This document shows positions 42,070-50,657 of a DNA stretch of 64,000 nucleotides, one piece after another (position 1 is the first letter of the stretch; every line of letters starts with the position of its first letter). Origin of the DNA: Compostimonas suwonensis (GTDB taxonomy: Bacteria > Actinomycetota > Actinomycetes > Actinomycetales > Microbacteriaceae); assembly GCF_002797855.1 (NCBI RefSeq), contig NZ_PGFB01000001.1, positions 124,001 to 188,000 of the forward strand, written 5' to 3'. The notes beneath the pieces are model-generated. The model did not search any database. It was not told where the DNA came from and saw only the letters and a list, made by a program, of their open reading frames with translations. A program made the translations under genes and the position numbers.

Positions 42070-42995
42070 GACTGCTCCCCCACCCAGCTCGGCGCGGCGT
42101 TCGTGGGGAAGTAGCGCTGCCGGATCGCCTCGGACGTCGCGGAGGTCGCATCCTGCACCGCGTCCATGTACTTCGGCAGGTCGTCGATGATCTCGGCGAT
42201 CGGCCGGTACTCGAGCTCGCTGCGGATCTGGGCGAGCAGGCGCTGCGCCTGGTCGGAGTAGCCGACCCGGGTGCTGCGCGGCTCGAACTCGCGCATGCAC
42301 TGCTCGGCGCGCGACACCGAGAAGAGGATGGAGCGCGGGAAGAGGCGGTCGAGCAGCAGGAACTCGGCCGCGTTGCGCGCCGACGGCACCCCGCGGTAGG
42401 TGCGCAGGTATGCCTCGTAGGCGCCGCACGATCGCAGGATCGTGGTCCACGAGGGCCCGCTCGCCTCGGTGAGCGAACGCGTCGCCAGCAGGCGTGCGGT
42501 CATGTCGGCCCGTTCGATCGAGCGGCCGAGGGTGAAGAACTGCCAGGCCTCGTCGCGGCTCGACGACGACTCGACGATCCCCACGGCGAGCGCCGCCCGC
42601 TCGTGCACCCAGCCGAAGAACTCGTGCACCTTCTCTTGGGCGACACGGCGCGGCATCCTGGCCCTCGTGGTGTTGAGGCACTCCCAGAGCTCGGTCGAGA
42701 CGATCTCGCGGGCCCGGCGGGCGTTCTCGCGCGCGGCGCCGAGCAGATAGGCGATGGATGTCGGCTGGTTGCGGTCGAGCGCGAGGATCGTGAGCACGTG
42801 CTCACGGGTGAGCGCCTCGTCGTCGGGTGCCGCGGTGCCCATGACCGAGAGCAGGGAGCGGCAGGCGGTGTCCTCGTCGATCCAGGGATCCTCGAGCAGG
42901 AACTGCAGGTGCACGTCGAGGATGCGCGCGGTGCCGTCGCTGCGCTCGATGTAACGGCCGATCCAGAACAGGCTCTCGGCGATGCGGCTCAGCAT
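42066..42995 (-). CDS. Alpha-E domain (DUF403) protein
   Basis: A 309-aa all-alpha protein. The N-terminal family signature is MLSRIAESLFWIGRYIERSD; further blocks are RRAREIVSTELWECLNTTRA and FFTLGRSIERADMTARLLAT. The biochemical role is unknown; the family nearly always accompanies circularly permuted ATP-grasp enzymes. It begins 7 bp inside the end of the ATP-grasp gene and ends in a GTGA overlap with the transglutaminase gene, so the three are translated as a unit. Confidence 0.92.
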   Translation of the reverse strand: MLSRIAESLFWIGRYIERSDGTARILDVHLQFLLEDPWIDEDTACRSLLSVMGTAAPDDEALTREHVLTILALDRNQPTSIAYLLGAARENARRAREIVSTELWECLNTTRARMPRRVAQEKVHEFFGWVHERAALAVGIVESSSSRDEAWQFFTLGRSIERADMTARLLATRSLTEASGPSWTTILRSCGAYEAYLRTYRGVPSARNAAEFLLLDRLFPRSILFSVSRAEQCMREFEPRSTRVGYSDQAQRLLAQIRSELEYRPIAEIIDDLPKYMDAVQDATSATSEAIRQRYFPTNAAPSWVGEQS

Positions 42996-44680
42996 GGGCT
43001 GCCCCCTTCTGCCGCAGCGGGCGCGGGGCGGGCGAACGCCTGCTGCTGTTGCTGCTCCTGGTCGTGGTGGGCGCGTCCCGGCTTGTCGTGCGGCGACTGG
43101 TCGGGCACGTGCGGCGTGATGCCGCCGGCCGAGCCGACGGTCGCCTGGTCGGCGACGAGGCCGCGGATGTCGTGGGCCCCGGGCTGCGCGATCGACGGGT
43201 CGGGCTCGTCGCCGAGCACCCAGGTGTCTTTCGATCCGCCGCCCTGGCTGCTGTTGACGACGAGCTGGCCCTCGGGCAGGGCGACCCGGGTGAGACCGCC
43301 GGGCAGCACCCAGATGTCGGAGCCGTCGTTGACCGCGAAGGGGCGCAGATCCGCATGCCGGGGCCGCATCCCCTCGTCGACGAGCGTGGGGATCGTCGAG
43401 AGCTGCACGACCGGCTGGGCGATCCAGCCGCGCGGGTCGGCGATGAGACGCGCGCGGAGGGCGGCGAGCTCCGCCGCCGAGGCGGCCGGCCCCACCACGA
43501 GCCCTTTGCCGCCCGAGCCGTCGACGGGCTTCACGACGAGCTCGTCGAGCCGGTCGAGCACCTCCTCGAGGGCGAGGGGGTCTTCGAGGCGCCAGGTGTC
43601 GACGTTGGGGAGGATCGGCTCCTCCGCGAGGTAATAACGGATGAGGTCGGGCAGGTAGGTGTAGACGAGCTTGTCGTCGGCCACTCCGTTGCCGACCGCG
43701 TTCGAGATCGTGACGTTGCCGAGGCGCGCCGCCAGGAGCAGTCCCGGCGAGCCGAGCATCGAGTCGCGACGGAACTGCAGCGGATCGAGGAACTCGTCGT
43801 CGACCCTGCGGTAGATGACGTCGACGCGCTGCGGGCCGGCGGTCGTGTGCATCCAGACCTTGCCGCCCGAGCAGAACAGATCGCGGCCCTCCACGAGCTC
43901 CACGCCCATGAGCCGCGCGAGCAGTGTGTGCTCGAAGTAGGCGGAGTTGAAGACGCCGGGGGTGAGCACGACGACGTTCGGATCGTCGACCCCTTCGGGG
44001 GCGCTCGCGCGCAGGGCCTGCAGCAGCCGGTTCGGGTAGTCCCCGACGGGCCGCACCCGCATGCTCACGAAGAGCTCGGGCAGGGTCTGCGCCATGACCC
44101 TGCGGTTGGAGATGACGTAGCTCACCCCGCTCGGAACCCGCACGTTGTCTTCGAGCACACGCCAGGCGCCGTGCTCGTCGCGGATGAGGTCGATGCCGGA
44201 GACCTGGATGCGCACGCCGTTGGCGCTCTCGACACCGGCGGCCTGCCGGTGGAAGTGGCTCGACGAGCTGATGAGCCCCACGGGGATGACGCCGTCGCGC
44301 ACGGCCGACTGCCGCCCGTAGACGTCGGCGAGGAACGCCTCGAGCGCGAGCACCCGCTGCTTGATGCCGGCCTCGATGCCGCGCCACTCCTCGGCCTCGA
44401 CGACCCGCGGAACCGCGTCGAGCGGGAAGGGGCGCTCCTCGCCCGCGAAGTCGAAGGTCACGCCCTGGGCGAGATAGGAGCTGGCGAGGGCGTCGGTGCG
44501 TCCGCGCAGCTCCTCCTGAGTCATCCGGGCGAGTGCCGCGTAGATCTCGGTGTAGGCCGCGCGGGCCTGCGGGGAGCGGTCGGCCGAGGCCTGGACGGCG
44601 AACATCTCATCCCAGGGGTGCGCCCCGCGTCGCTCGCGGGTCGTCGCCTGGGATCCGTAGCCGTCGAACAGATCGCCCAT
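42989..44680 (-). CDS. Circularly permuted ATP-grasp protein (type 2; DUF404/DUF407)
   Basis: A 563-aa predicted carboxylate-amine ligase. Signature segments: RGIEAGIKQRVLALEAFLAD, GIDLIRDEHGAWRVLEDNVR, VVVLTPGVFNSAYFEHTLLA, FLDPLQFRRDSMLGSPGLL, DELVVKPVDGSGGKGLVVGP and PRGWIAQPVVQLSTIPT. These contain the permuted nucleotide-binding Lys, the Gly loop and the Mg-binding Glu/Asn. The ATG at 44680 (MGDLFDGYG) is chosen over 44740 as the usual family start. The C-terminus is a Gln-rich, probably disordered tail (EQQQQQAFARP). First gene of the ATP-grasp/alpha-E/transglutaminase operon. Confidence 0.92.
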   Translation of the reverse strand: MGDLFDGYGSQATTRERRGAHPWDEMFAVQASADRSPQARAAYTEIYAALARMTQEELRGRTDALASSYLAQGVTFDFAGEERPFPLDAVPRVVEAEEWRGIEAGIKQRVLALEAFLADVYGRQSAVRDGVIPVGLISSSSHFHRQAAGVESANGVRIQVSGIDLIRDEHGAWRVLEDNVRVPSGVSYVISNRRVMAQTLPELFVSMRVRPVGDYPNRLLQALRASAPEGVDDPNVVVLTPGVFNSAYFEHTLLARLMGVELVEGRDLFCSGGKVWMHTTAGPQRVDVIYRRVDDEFLDPLQFRRDSMLGSPGLLLAARLGNVTISNAVGNGVADDKLVYTYLPDLIRYYLAEEPILPNVDTWRLEDPLALEEVLDRLDELVVKPVDGSGGKGLVVGPAASAAELAALRARLIADPRGWIAQPVVQLSTIPTLVDEGMRPRHADLRPFAVNDGSDIWVLPGGLTRVALPEGQLVVNSSQGGGSKDTWVLGDEPDPSIAQPGAHDIRGLVADQATVGSAGGITPHVPDQSPHDKPGRAHHDQEQQQQQAFARPAPAAAEGGSPC

Positions 44681-44803
44681 TTCCCGAGAGTATCCGCGAC
44701 GTATTGCGACCATGTTTCCGCAGGTTACGGTCGCGGTCACGCCCGTGACCGGCGTCGCGCCCGGCGAGGGCGGGCCGGGTCGTGCGAGGCCCGATCCCGG
44801 AGC

Positions 44804-45820
44804 TCAGTCGCTCGCGGTGGAGGCCCGCACGACGAGCTCGGGCTGGAAGACCACGTGCTCGTGCTCGAAGTCCGCGCCGTCGGCGCCCTCCGCCTCCCGC
44901 ATGAGCAGGTCGACGGCCGTGTGGCCGATGAGCGCGCTCGGCTGGCGGATCGAGGAGAGCGGGATGACGGCCGCGGCGGCGAAGGCGATGTCGTCGTAGC
45001 CGATGAGGGCGATGTCCTCCGGGATCCGCACGGTCGCGAGCATCATCAGCGCCTGCATGACCCCGACCGCGAGCAGGTCGTTGGCCGCGAAGATCGCCTC
45101 GGGGCGGTCGGCGGGCGAGCGGTCGAGGATCTCCCGGCCGACGTCCCTCCCCTGGTCGACGGTGAGCGCCCGGGTGTCGAGAACCTCGAGGGTCGCGCCC
45201 TCGACCTCGGCGACCGCGCGACGCGCCCCGCTGAGACGGTCGACGACCTGGCGGATGCTGTCGGGGCCGCCCACGAAGGCGATCCGTCGGCGGCCGGTGG
45301 CGAGCAGGTGCTCGACGGCGAGGTGGCCCCCGGCGACGTCATCGACGGCGACACTCGAGAAATCCCTGTTCTCGGCCTGACGGTCGACGAGCACGGTCGG
45401 AGTGCCGCGCTCGCGCAGTCTCTCGAGCCGCGGGATCGCGTCGCCGAGCGGGGTGATGAGCAGACCGTGCACCCGCTGCTCCTCGAACAGGTCGAGGTAG
45501 GCGGCCTCCCGCGCGTGGCTCTCGTCGGAGTTGCCGAGCAGCACGGCGAAGCCGTCGTGGGCCGCCCGGTCCTCCGCACCGCGGGCGAGGTCGGTGAAGA
45601 AAGGGTTGCGCACGTCGAGCACGACGAGCCCGATGCTCCGGCTGCGGCCGGCCCGCAGCTGCCGTGCTGCGTCGTTGCGCACGAACCCCAGCTGGTCGAT
45701 GGCCGCCTGAACCCGCGTGACCGTCTCCGGCGACACCTTGTCGGGCCGGTTCATGACATTCGAGACCGTGCCCACGGAGACACCCGCGAGCGCGGCCACG
45801 TCACGAACACTCACATTCAT
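44804..45820 (-). CDS. LacI-family regulator, candidate for the rhamnosidase locus
   Basis: 338 aa. HTH NVSVRDVAALAGVSVGTVSN, hinge VRNDAARQLRAGRSRSIGLV, then a sugar-binding-like sensor (VLDVRNPFFTDLARGAEDRA, EAIFAANDLLAVGVMQALMM, IALIGYDDIAFAAAAVIPLS). GGGGGAG lies upstream of the ATG at 45820. It directly follows GH78 gene 1 on the same strand (84-bp gap) and is the best candidate to bind TGAATCGTTTCA upstream of GH78 genes 2 and 3, responding to rhamnose or a rhamnoside. Confidence 0.92.
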   Translation of the reverse strand: MNVSVRDVAALAGVSVGTVSNVMNRPDKVSPETVTRVQAAIDQLGFVRNDAARQLRAGRSRSIGLVVLDVRNPFFTDLARGAEDRAAHDGFAVLLGNSDESHAREAAYLDLFEEQRVHGLLITPLGDAIPRLERLRERGTPTVLVDRQAENRDFSSVAVDDVAGGHLAVEHLLATGRRRIAFVGGPDSIRQVVDRLSGARRAVAEVEGATLEVLDTRALTVDQGRDVGREILDRSPADRPEAIFAANDLLAVGVMQALMMLATVRIPEDIALIGYDDIAFAAAAVIPLSSIRQPSALIGHTAVDLLMREAEGADGADFEHEHVVFQPELVVRASTASD

Positions 45821-45904
45821 CGATCACTCCCCCTGTCGCCATCGACATATACGACTTCGTGCATGATGACAGCCTCATCCGATCCTTCGAAAACATGTCG
45901 GCCG

Positions 45905-48900
45905 CTACGACCGCCGCGGACGCTTCATCACACCATAGAGGCCCAGCCCCAGCAGAGACAGCAGCACGCCGCCGAGCAGCCAGGGAGTCGCGGGGAAACC
46001 GGTCTCGCTGAGCCCTCCGGCACCCGTGCCGTCGCCCTGGCCTGCGGTGGCGCCCCCGTCACCGGGAGCGCCGGGGGCGCCGTTGCCGGGGGTACCGGGG
46101 GCGCCGTCGCCGGGCTCGCCGCCGTTCCCCGGATCGCCCCCGTTCCCCGGGTCGCCCCCGTCGTCGGCCGGCGTGATCACGACGGGCAGGCTCGCGATGC
46201 GGCCCGACTCGCCCGTGATCACCACGGCGTGGAGGCCGAGCTCGCTGTCGGCGGGGATCGTCAGGCTCTGCGACAGCGAGCCGTCGCCGCCCGCCGTGGC
46301 CGTGCCGAGCGGCACGGGGTCGGAGTGCAGCTCGATCGCGAGCGCATCGCCACCCTCGAAGCCCTGGAGCTCGAGCGCGACGCTGCCGCCCGCCTGCACC
46401 TCGGCCGGCGTGAGCGTTCCGCCGGGGAGCACGATCTCGCCGGCGTCGGACACGTTGCCCGCGGCATCCGTCGCACGGAAGCTCAGCGTGTGCAGTGACG
46501 CGTCGACGCTCACGGGGGCCGTGTAGGGCGTCCACTCATCGGAGGGGTCGACGCGGTAGTCGATCGACACGACATCCGTGCCCGTGCCGTCCTCGACGCC
46601 GGGATCGACGGCGGTCACCGTCACGAGCCGCTCACCCGGGGTGTCCGTCAGCGCGGCCGTGGCCGACGCCTCGGGCGCCGTGGTGTCGGGGGTCACGAAG
46701 CCGTCCGGGCAGAGGTCGGCGAGCGCGGGGTTCTCGGATGCCGCGCTGCCGGCCCGCGTGCTGAGCACGTGGCATCCGGAGGGCACGGCGTCGAGCTGGA
46801 GGTAGTCGCCGGCGGGCTTCGCCGCGGTCGCGACGCCGTCGAGGTACACCGTGTCGTCTTTTGCGTCGCCGACCGGGATGCTGACGGTCGCCGTCGTGTT
46901 CGCGGGAACCCGCACCGCCTGGTCGAGGCTCGACTCGCCTCGGGCGTCGAAGGCGACGCCGATGGAGCCCGCCGCGGTCGGAACGGTGATCGACGCCGTG
47001 GAGACGCCACCGGGCTGCGGCTTGACCGAGAAACTCGTGTACCCGGGGCTCGTCGGCGAGATGCCGAACACACCGCGCGGAACCACGTACGCGGGAGCGG
47101 CGGCCCAGGGGTGCGAGTACGTCGTGTTGCTCTTGAGCGAGAGGTCCCAGGCCTCCATCGTCGCGCCCGCGCCGACCGCGATCATGTTCATCCAGCTGCG
47201 CAGGCCCGTGCTCGTCATGAGCGACATGGCGATGTCGCCGTTGCCGCCCGCGTAGAGGCCGTCGAGCAGGAAGCCCGCGCAGTAGACGCTGCAGGCCATG
47301 CCCTTCGTTCCGATGTACTCGGCCCCCTTCGCGGCCTGCTCCTCGTCGGCGAGGCCGAAGGCGAGCGAGAACGCGGTGGCGTGCAGGGCGAAGTGGTCGA
47401 TGGGGGTTCCGTCGTTGTTGAGGCCGTCGCGGTATGCGCCCCTGACCGGGTCGTACATCTTCTCGTTGATCGCCGTGTAGAGCCTGTCGGCTGTCGCGCC
47501 GAAGCCCGCCGCGTCGTCGGTCTTGCCGATCGCCGTCGCCATCTCCTGCATGTCGCGGAATGTGCGGTACGAGAGCGCGTTGATCACCGTGTCGTACTGG
47601 GTCATCACGTAGCCGTCGCGCTCGTTCGTCGGCCAGTCGACGAGGTCTCGGTCATTGCCGTTGCCTGTTCCCGGATCCTTCTTGACGAGCCCCGTGGCCG
47701 GGTCCAGCCATCGGGTCGGCAACATGGCCACGAGCTTGTCGTACTGCGCCGTGATCTGGTCGGTCGTACCCGTGTTCCACCAGCTGTCGTGCACCGAGCG
47801 GATCGCGTAGAGCGGCCATTCGGTGGGCCAGGTGCGGTTCGAGATGAGGTAGTCCATCGAGTAGTCGCCCAGGGTCAGGTCGCTGCTCAGGTACGACGAC
47901 GCCGTCTGCTGCAGGTAGGCATCCGCCTCGTAGGGGCCGCGCTCGCGCGTCCAGCTATCGACGTAGAGGTTGACGTTCGCCATCTCGATCGTGTTCTTGG
48001 AGAGCTGCCAGACCTGGTTGAGATTGTCGTTCGAGGAGGTGAACTGCGCGGCATCCGCGTCGAAGGGGTAGACGAGTGCGACGGCCTGCAGGTTCTCGGC
48101 GGTGATCGGCTCGGTGGCGCCGAGGATCTCGACATAGCGGAAGACGCGGATGCCCCAGGTCTCGAGGGTCTGCTCACCGTCTTTCAGCGTCCACTTGTCC
48201 TGGTAGTTGTTGCCCGTGCTGAGCGCGTACCTGACCGTGTTCGGCGCCGAGGTGATCTCGCCGTAGCGCACGTCGAGCACCTGGCCGGCCTCGCCGTCGA
48301 CGGCGAGACGGATGCCTCCCACCCAGGCCCGGCCGAAGTCGACGAAGTAGTCGCCGTTGCCCTTGTCGACGATCGACGCCGGGGCCGGGTACTGCTGCTC
48401 GACCTTCGCGGTCGGGGTCGCCTCGAGCTGGGCGAAGGGCGCCTTGACCTGCGCGGCCTTCCACTCGGAGTCGTCGAAGCCGGCCTCGGCGAACCCGAAG
48501 GGGTACTCGCTCGCGACGGTGTTCTCCTTGGGCGCGGTGAAGTACGAGGTTCCGCTGCTGCCGGCCGCGGGGTAGACGGCCGAGCCGCTCATCGTCGTCC
48601 AATCGTCGCCCGTGCCGAAGCTCTGCTCGGTGCCGTCGGTGAAGTGGATGACGAGCTTCGCCAGGAAGCGCTGGTCGACGGTCGTGTAGAGCACGGCGCC
48701 GATCGCGTTCGTCTCGCCCTTCGTGATGAGACCGGTCACGTCGTAGCCGTCGTACCGGGTCTCCGCGCCGACCGACTGGGTCGGGCCGAGGCCCACGAAC
48801 TGCCCGTTCACGTAGGCCTTGTAGACGTACTGCCGGGTGGGCTCGGGCGAGGAGCCGGTCGCGTAGAGGGTCGCCCACTGGATGTCGCGATCGGGCACGT

Positions 48901-50515
48901 CGACCTGGCCGCGGGTGAAGATCCAGTCGTTGTTGACGACGCTGCGCAGGCACAGCGCGCCCTTGGGCACCGTGAGGGCGTTGCCGCTCACCGTGCCGCA
49001 GGGCAGGTCGGCGTTGCTCGTGAAGTCGTTGCTGTAGACGACGCTGCCGCTCGAGGAGGCGACCTTCAGGTTCGCGATCCTGCCGGTCTCCTTGCTGCCG
49101 TTGCGCACGCCGATGTTGCCCGTGGGGTACGTCGTGTCGGTGCGGGTGTCGATGAGCGTGCCGTCGAAGTAGGTCCTGATCGTCGAGCCGTAGGCCTCGA
49201 TCCGCACGGGATAGCTCCGCCCCGTCGAGATCGTCTTCCCGAGCGGCACGGCCGGCATCGCCGTGAAGACGTTGTTCTTGTTGACGTGCGGAACGAGGGT
49301 CGAGTTGTCGGCCCGGAACTGCCACATGTAGAAGTTCTTCTCGTCGATCGCACGGAAGACGACGCCCTGCGCGATCTCGGAGATCGTGAGGTCGAAGGAG
49401 AGCGTGTAGTCGCCCCACGGGTCGATGCTGCACTGCTTGCTCGTGCCGACCGAGAGCACGCCGTTCGCGACCGTGCCGCAGGAGAAGTCGGTGTTCGGCG
49501 CCGAGAAGTCGTTCTGGTAGAGCGTCGCGCCGTCGGGGGCGACGACCTTCAGATCGTCGAAGTCCGTGCGCTCGCTGCCGCCGGTGCGGAAGCCGATCGT
49601 GCCCGTCGCGAAGGTGTCGTCGACGGTCGTGTCGACGAGCACGTCGTCGAGGTAGGTCGTGATGGTCGAGCCGCGCGCCTCGATGCGGAAGCGGTAGTCC
49701 TTGCCCACGTCGAGCGGATGACCGAGCTCCACCGTCTTGAGCTGGGTGAAGGCCCCGCCCACCCAGCGGTGCGGCGCGAGCTGACCGGCGCCCCGGAACT
49801 GCCACATGTAGTAGTTGCCGGAGTCCTGCACGCGGAACGAGAGGGTCGCGTTGCCCTGCTGGATGCTGAAGGTTCCCGAGTAGGTGAAGTCGCCCCATCC
49901 GCCGCTCCGGTCTGCCCGGGGCGCCCAGATCGGATCGGCGTCGCTCCAGGTCGAGCCGAGAGCCGTGCCGAAAGCGGATGACTCGGCCCAGCCCGACTCG
50001 GCCCCGGACCCGCTCCACGTCTTCACGCTGTACCAGTACTTCGACCCAGCCGTCAGCGCCGGGCCGGCGTAAGGGACGGCCGTGGACTGCGCCGACTCGA
50101 CTCGACCCGAGTCCCAGACGTCGCCCGTGCCCGCGGAGGCCGCCTCGGAGCTCGAGGAGACCACGAGCCGGTAGGCCTCCTGGTCGGGGGTCTGGTCGCC
50201 CGCGATGAGCCGGGGCTGCACGGGAGGCTGCCACGCGAACACCGGCGCCGAGAGGTTCTCGATGTCGGCGGGCGCAGTGCGGCCCTCGACGGTCAGGCCG
50301 GTGGGGGCCGCCGAGGCGGTGGGCGCGGCGGGGGCCGGCGACTCGGCCGGGGCCGCCTGCGCCGAGAGGGCGACGGCCGGCACGAGCAGGGCCGTCGCGG
50401 CGAGCGCCGCGACGCCGCGCACGAGCCGTCGGACGGTCGTGGCTGCTCTCGAGCCGGGTGCACGGCCTCGACGTGCGGAGGAGGCCGGGTCGTGCGAAGA
50501 ACGGGAGATCGTCAT
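45905..50515 (-). CDS. Secreted GH78 alpha-L-rhamnosidase 1, sortase-anchored
   Basis: 1536 aa. Signal peptide about 1-55 (LALAAT-type core, ending ALSAQAAPAES). An FN3-like domain precedes two tandem LamG/DUF1080-like concanavalin modules (repeated YYMWQFRGAGQLAPH and FYMWQFRADNSTLVPH) at about 180-500. The rhamnosidase N-domain (YVYKAYVNGQFVGLGPT) and (alpha/alpha)6 barrel follow, with catalytic acid in DSWTRERGPYEADAYLQQ and base region GATMEAWDLSLKS. C-terminal Ig-like repeats lead to a Gly/Pro-rich wall linker, LSETG, TM helix and KRPRRS. It would release terminal L-rhamnose outside the cell. A terminator hairpin separates it from GH78 gene 2 upstream. Confidence 0.9.
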   Translation of the reverse strand: MTISRSSHDPASSARRGRAPGSRAATTVRRLVRGVAALAATALLVPAVALSAQAAPAESPAPAAPTASAAPTGLTVEGRTAPADIENLSAPVFAWQPPVQPRLIAGDQTPDQEAYRLVVSSSSEAASAGTGDVWDSGRVESAQSTAVPYAGPALTAGSKYWYSVKTWSGSGAESGWAESSAFGTALGSTWSDADPIWAPRADRSGGWGDFTYSGTFSIQQGNATLSFRVQDSGNYYMWQFRGAGQLAPHRWVGGAFTQLKTVELGHPLDVGKDYRFRIEARGSTITTYLDDVLVDTTVDDTFATGTIGFRTGGSERTDFDDLKVVAPDGATLYQNDFSAPNTDFSCGTVANGVLSVGTSKQCSIDPWGDYTLSFDLTISEIAQGVVFRAIDEKNFYMWQFRADNSTLVPHVNKNNVFTAMPAVPLGKTISTGRSYPVRIEAYGSTIRTYFDGTLIDTRTDTTYPTGNIGVRNGSKETGRIANLKVASSSGSVVYSNDFTSNADLPCGTVSGNALTVPKGALCLRSVVNNDWIFTRGQVDVPDRDIQWATLYATGSSPEPTRQYVYKAYVNGQFVGLGPTQSVGAETRYDGYDVTGLITKGETNAIGAVLYTTVDQRFLAKLVIHFTDGTEQSFGTGDDWTTMSGSAVYPAAGSSGTSYFTAPKENTVASEYPFGFAEAGFDDSEWKAAQVKAPFAQLEATPTAKVEQQYPAPASIVDKGNGDYFVDFGRAWVGGIRLAVDGEAGQVLDVRYGEITSAPNTVRYALSTGNNYQDKWTLKDGEQTLETWGIRVFRYVEILGATEPITAENLQAVALVYPFDADAAQFTSSNDNLNQVWQLSKNTIEMANVNLYVDSWTRERGPYEADAYLQQTASSYLSSDLTLGDYSMDYLISNRTWPTEWPLYAIRSVHDSWWNTGTTDQITAQYDKLVAMLPTRWLDPATGLVKKDPGTGNGNDRDLVDWPTNERDGYVMTQYDTVINALSYRTFRDMQEMATAIGKTDDAAGFGATADRLYTAINEKMYDPVRGAYRDGLNNDGTPIDHFALHATAFSLAFGLADEEQAAKGAEYIGTKGMACSVYCAGFLLDGLYAGGNGDIAMSLMTSTGLRSWMNMIAVGAGATMEAWDLSLKSNTTYSHPWAAAPAYVVPRGVFGISPTSPGYTSFSVKPQPGGVSTASITVPTAAGSIGVAFDARGESSLDQAVRVPANTTATVSIPVGDAKDDTVYLDGVATAAKPAGDYLQLDAVPSGCHVLSTRAGSAASENPALADLCPDGFVTPDTTAPEASATAALTDTPGERLVTVTAVDPGVEDGTGTDVVSIDYRVDPSDEWTPYTAPVSVDASLHTLSFRATDAAGNVSDAGEIVLPGGTLTPAEVQAGGSVALELQGFEGGDALAIELHSDPVPLGTATAGGDGSLSQSLTIPADSELGLHAVVITGESGRIASLPVVITPADDGGDPGNGGDPGNGGEPGDGAPGTPGNGAPGAPGDGGATAGQGDGTGAGGLSETGFPATPWLLGGVLLSLLGLGLYGVMKRPRRS

Positions 50516-50610
50516 TGTTCTGGCTCTTTCGATGGAGCGGGTGGTGCGGGGATGGTGGTGCGGGACGCGGTGCGGGAGGCGGTGCGGGACGCCCTCGGGT
50601 ACGACGAAAC

Positions 50611-50647
50611 CCGGGGGCCTTCCGCGAAGCGTGCGGAAGGCCCCCGG
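50611..50647 (-). terminator. Terminator after GH78 gene 2
   Basis: CCGGGGGCCTTCCGC (50611-50625) and GCGGAAGGCCCCCGG (50633-50647) form a perfect 15-bp stem with a 7-base loop, 10 bp after the stop of the 2418-aa rhamnosidase gene on the minus strand. Confidence 0.8.
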
Positions 50648-50657
50648 GATCGGTGTT

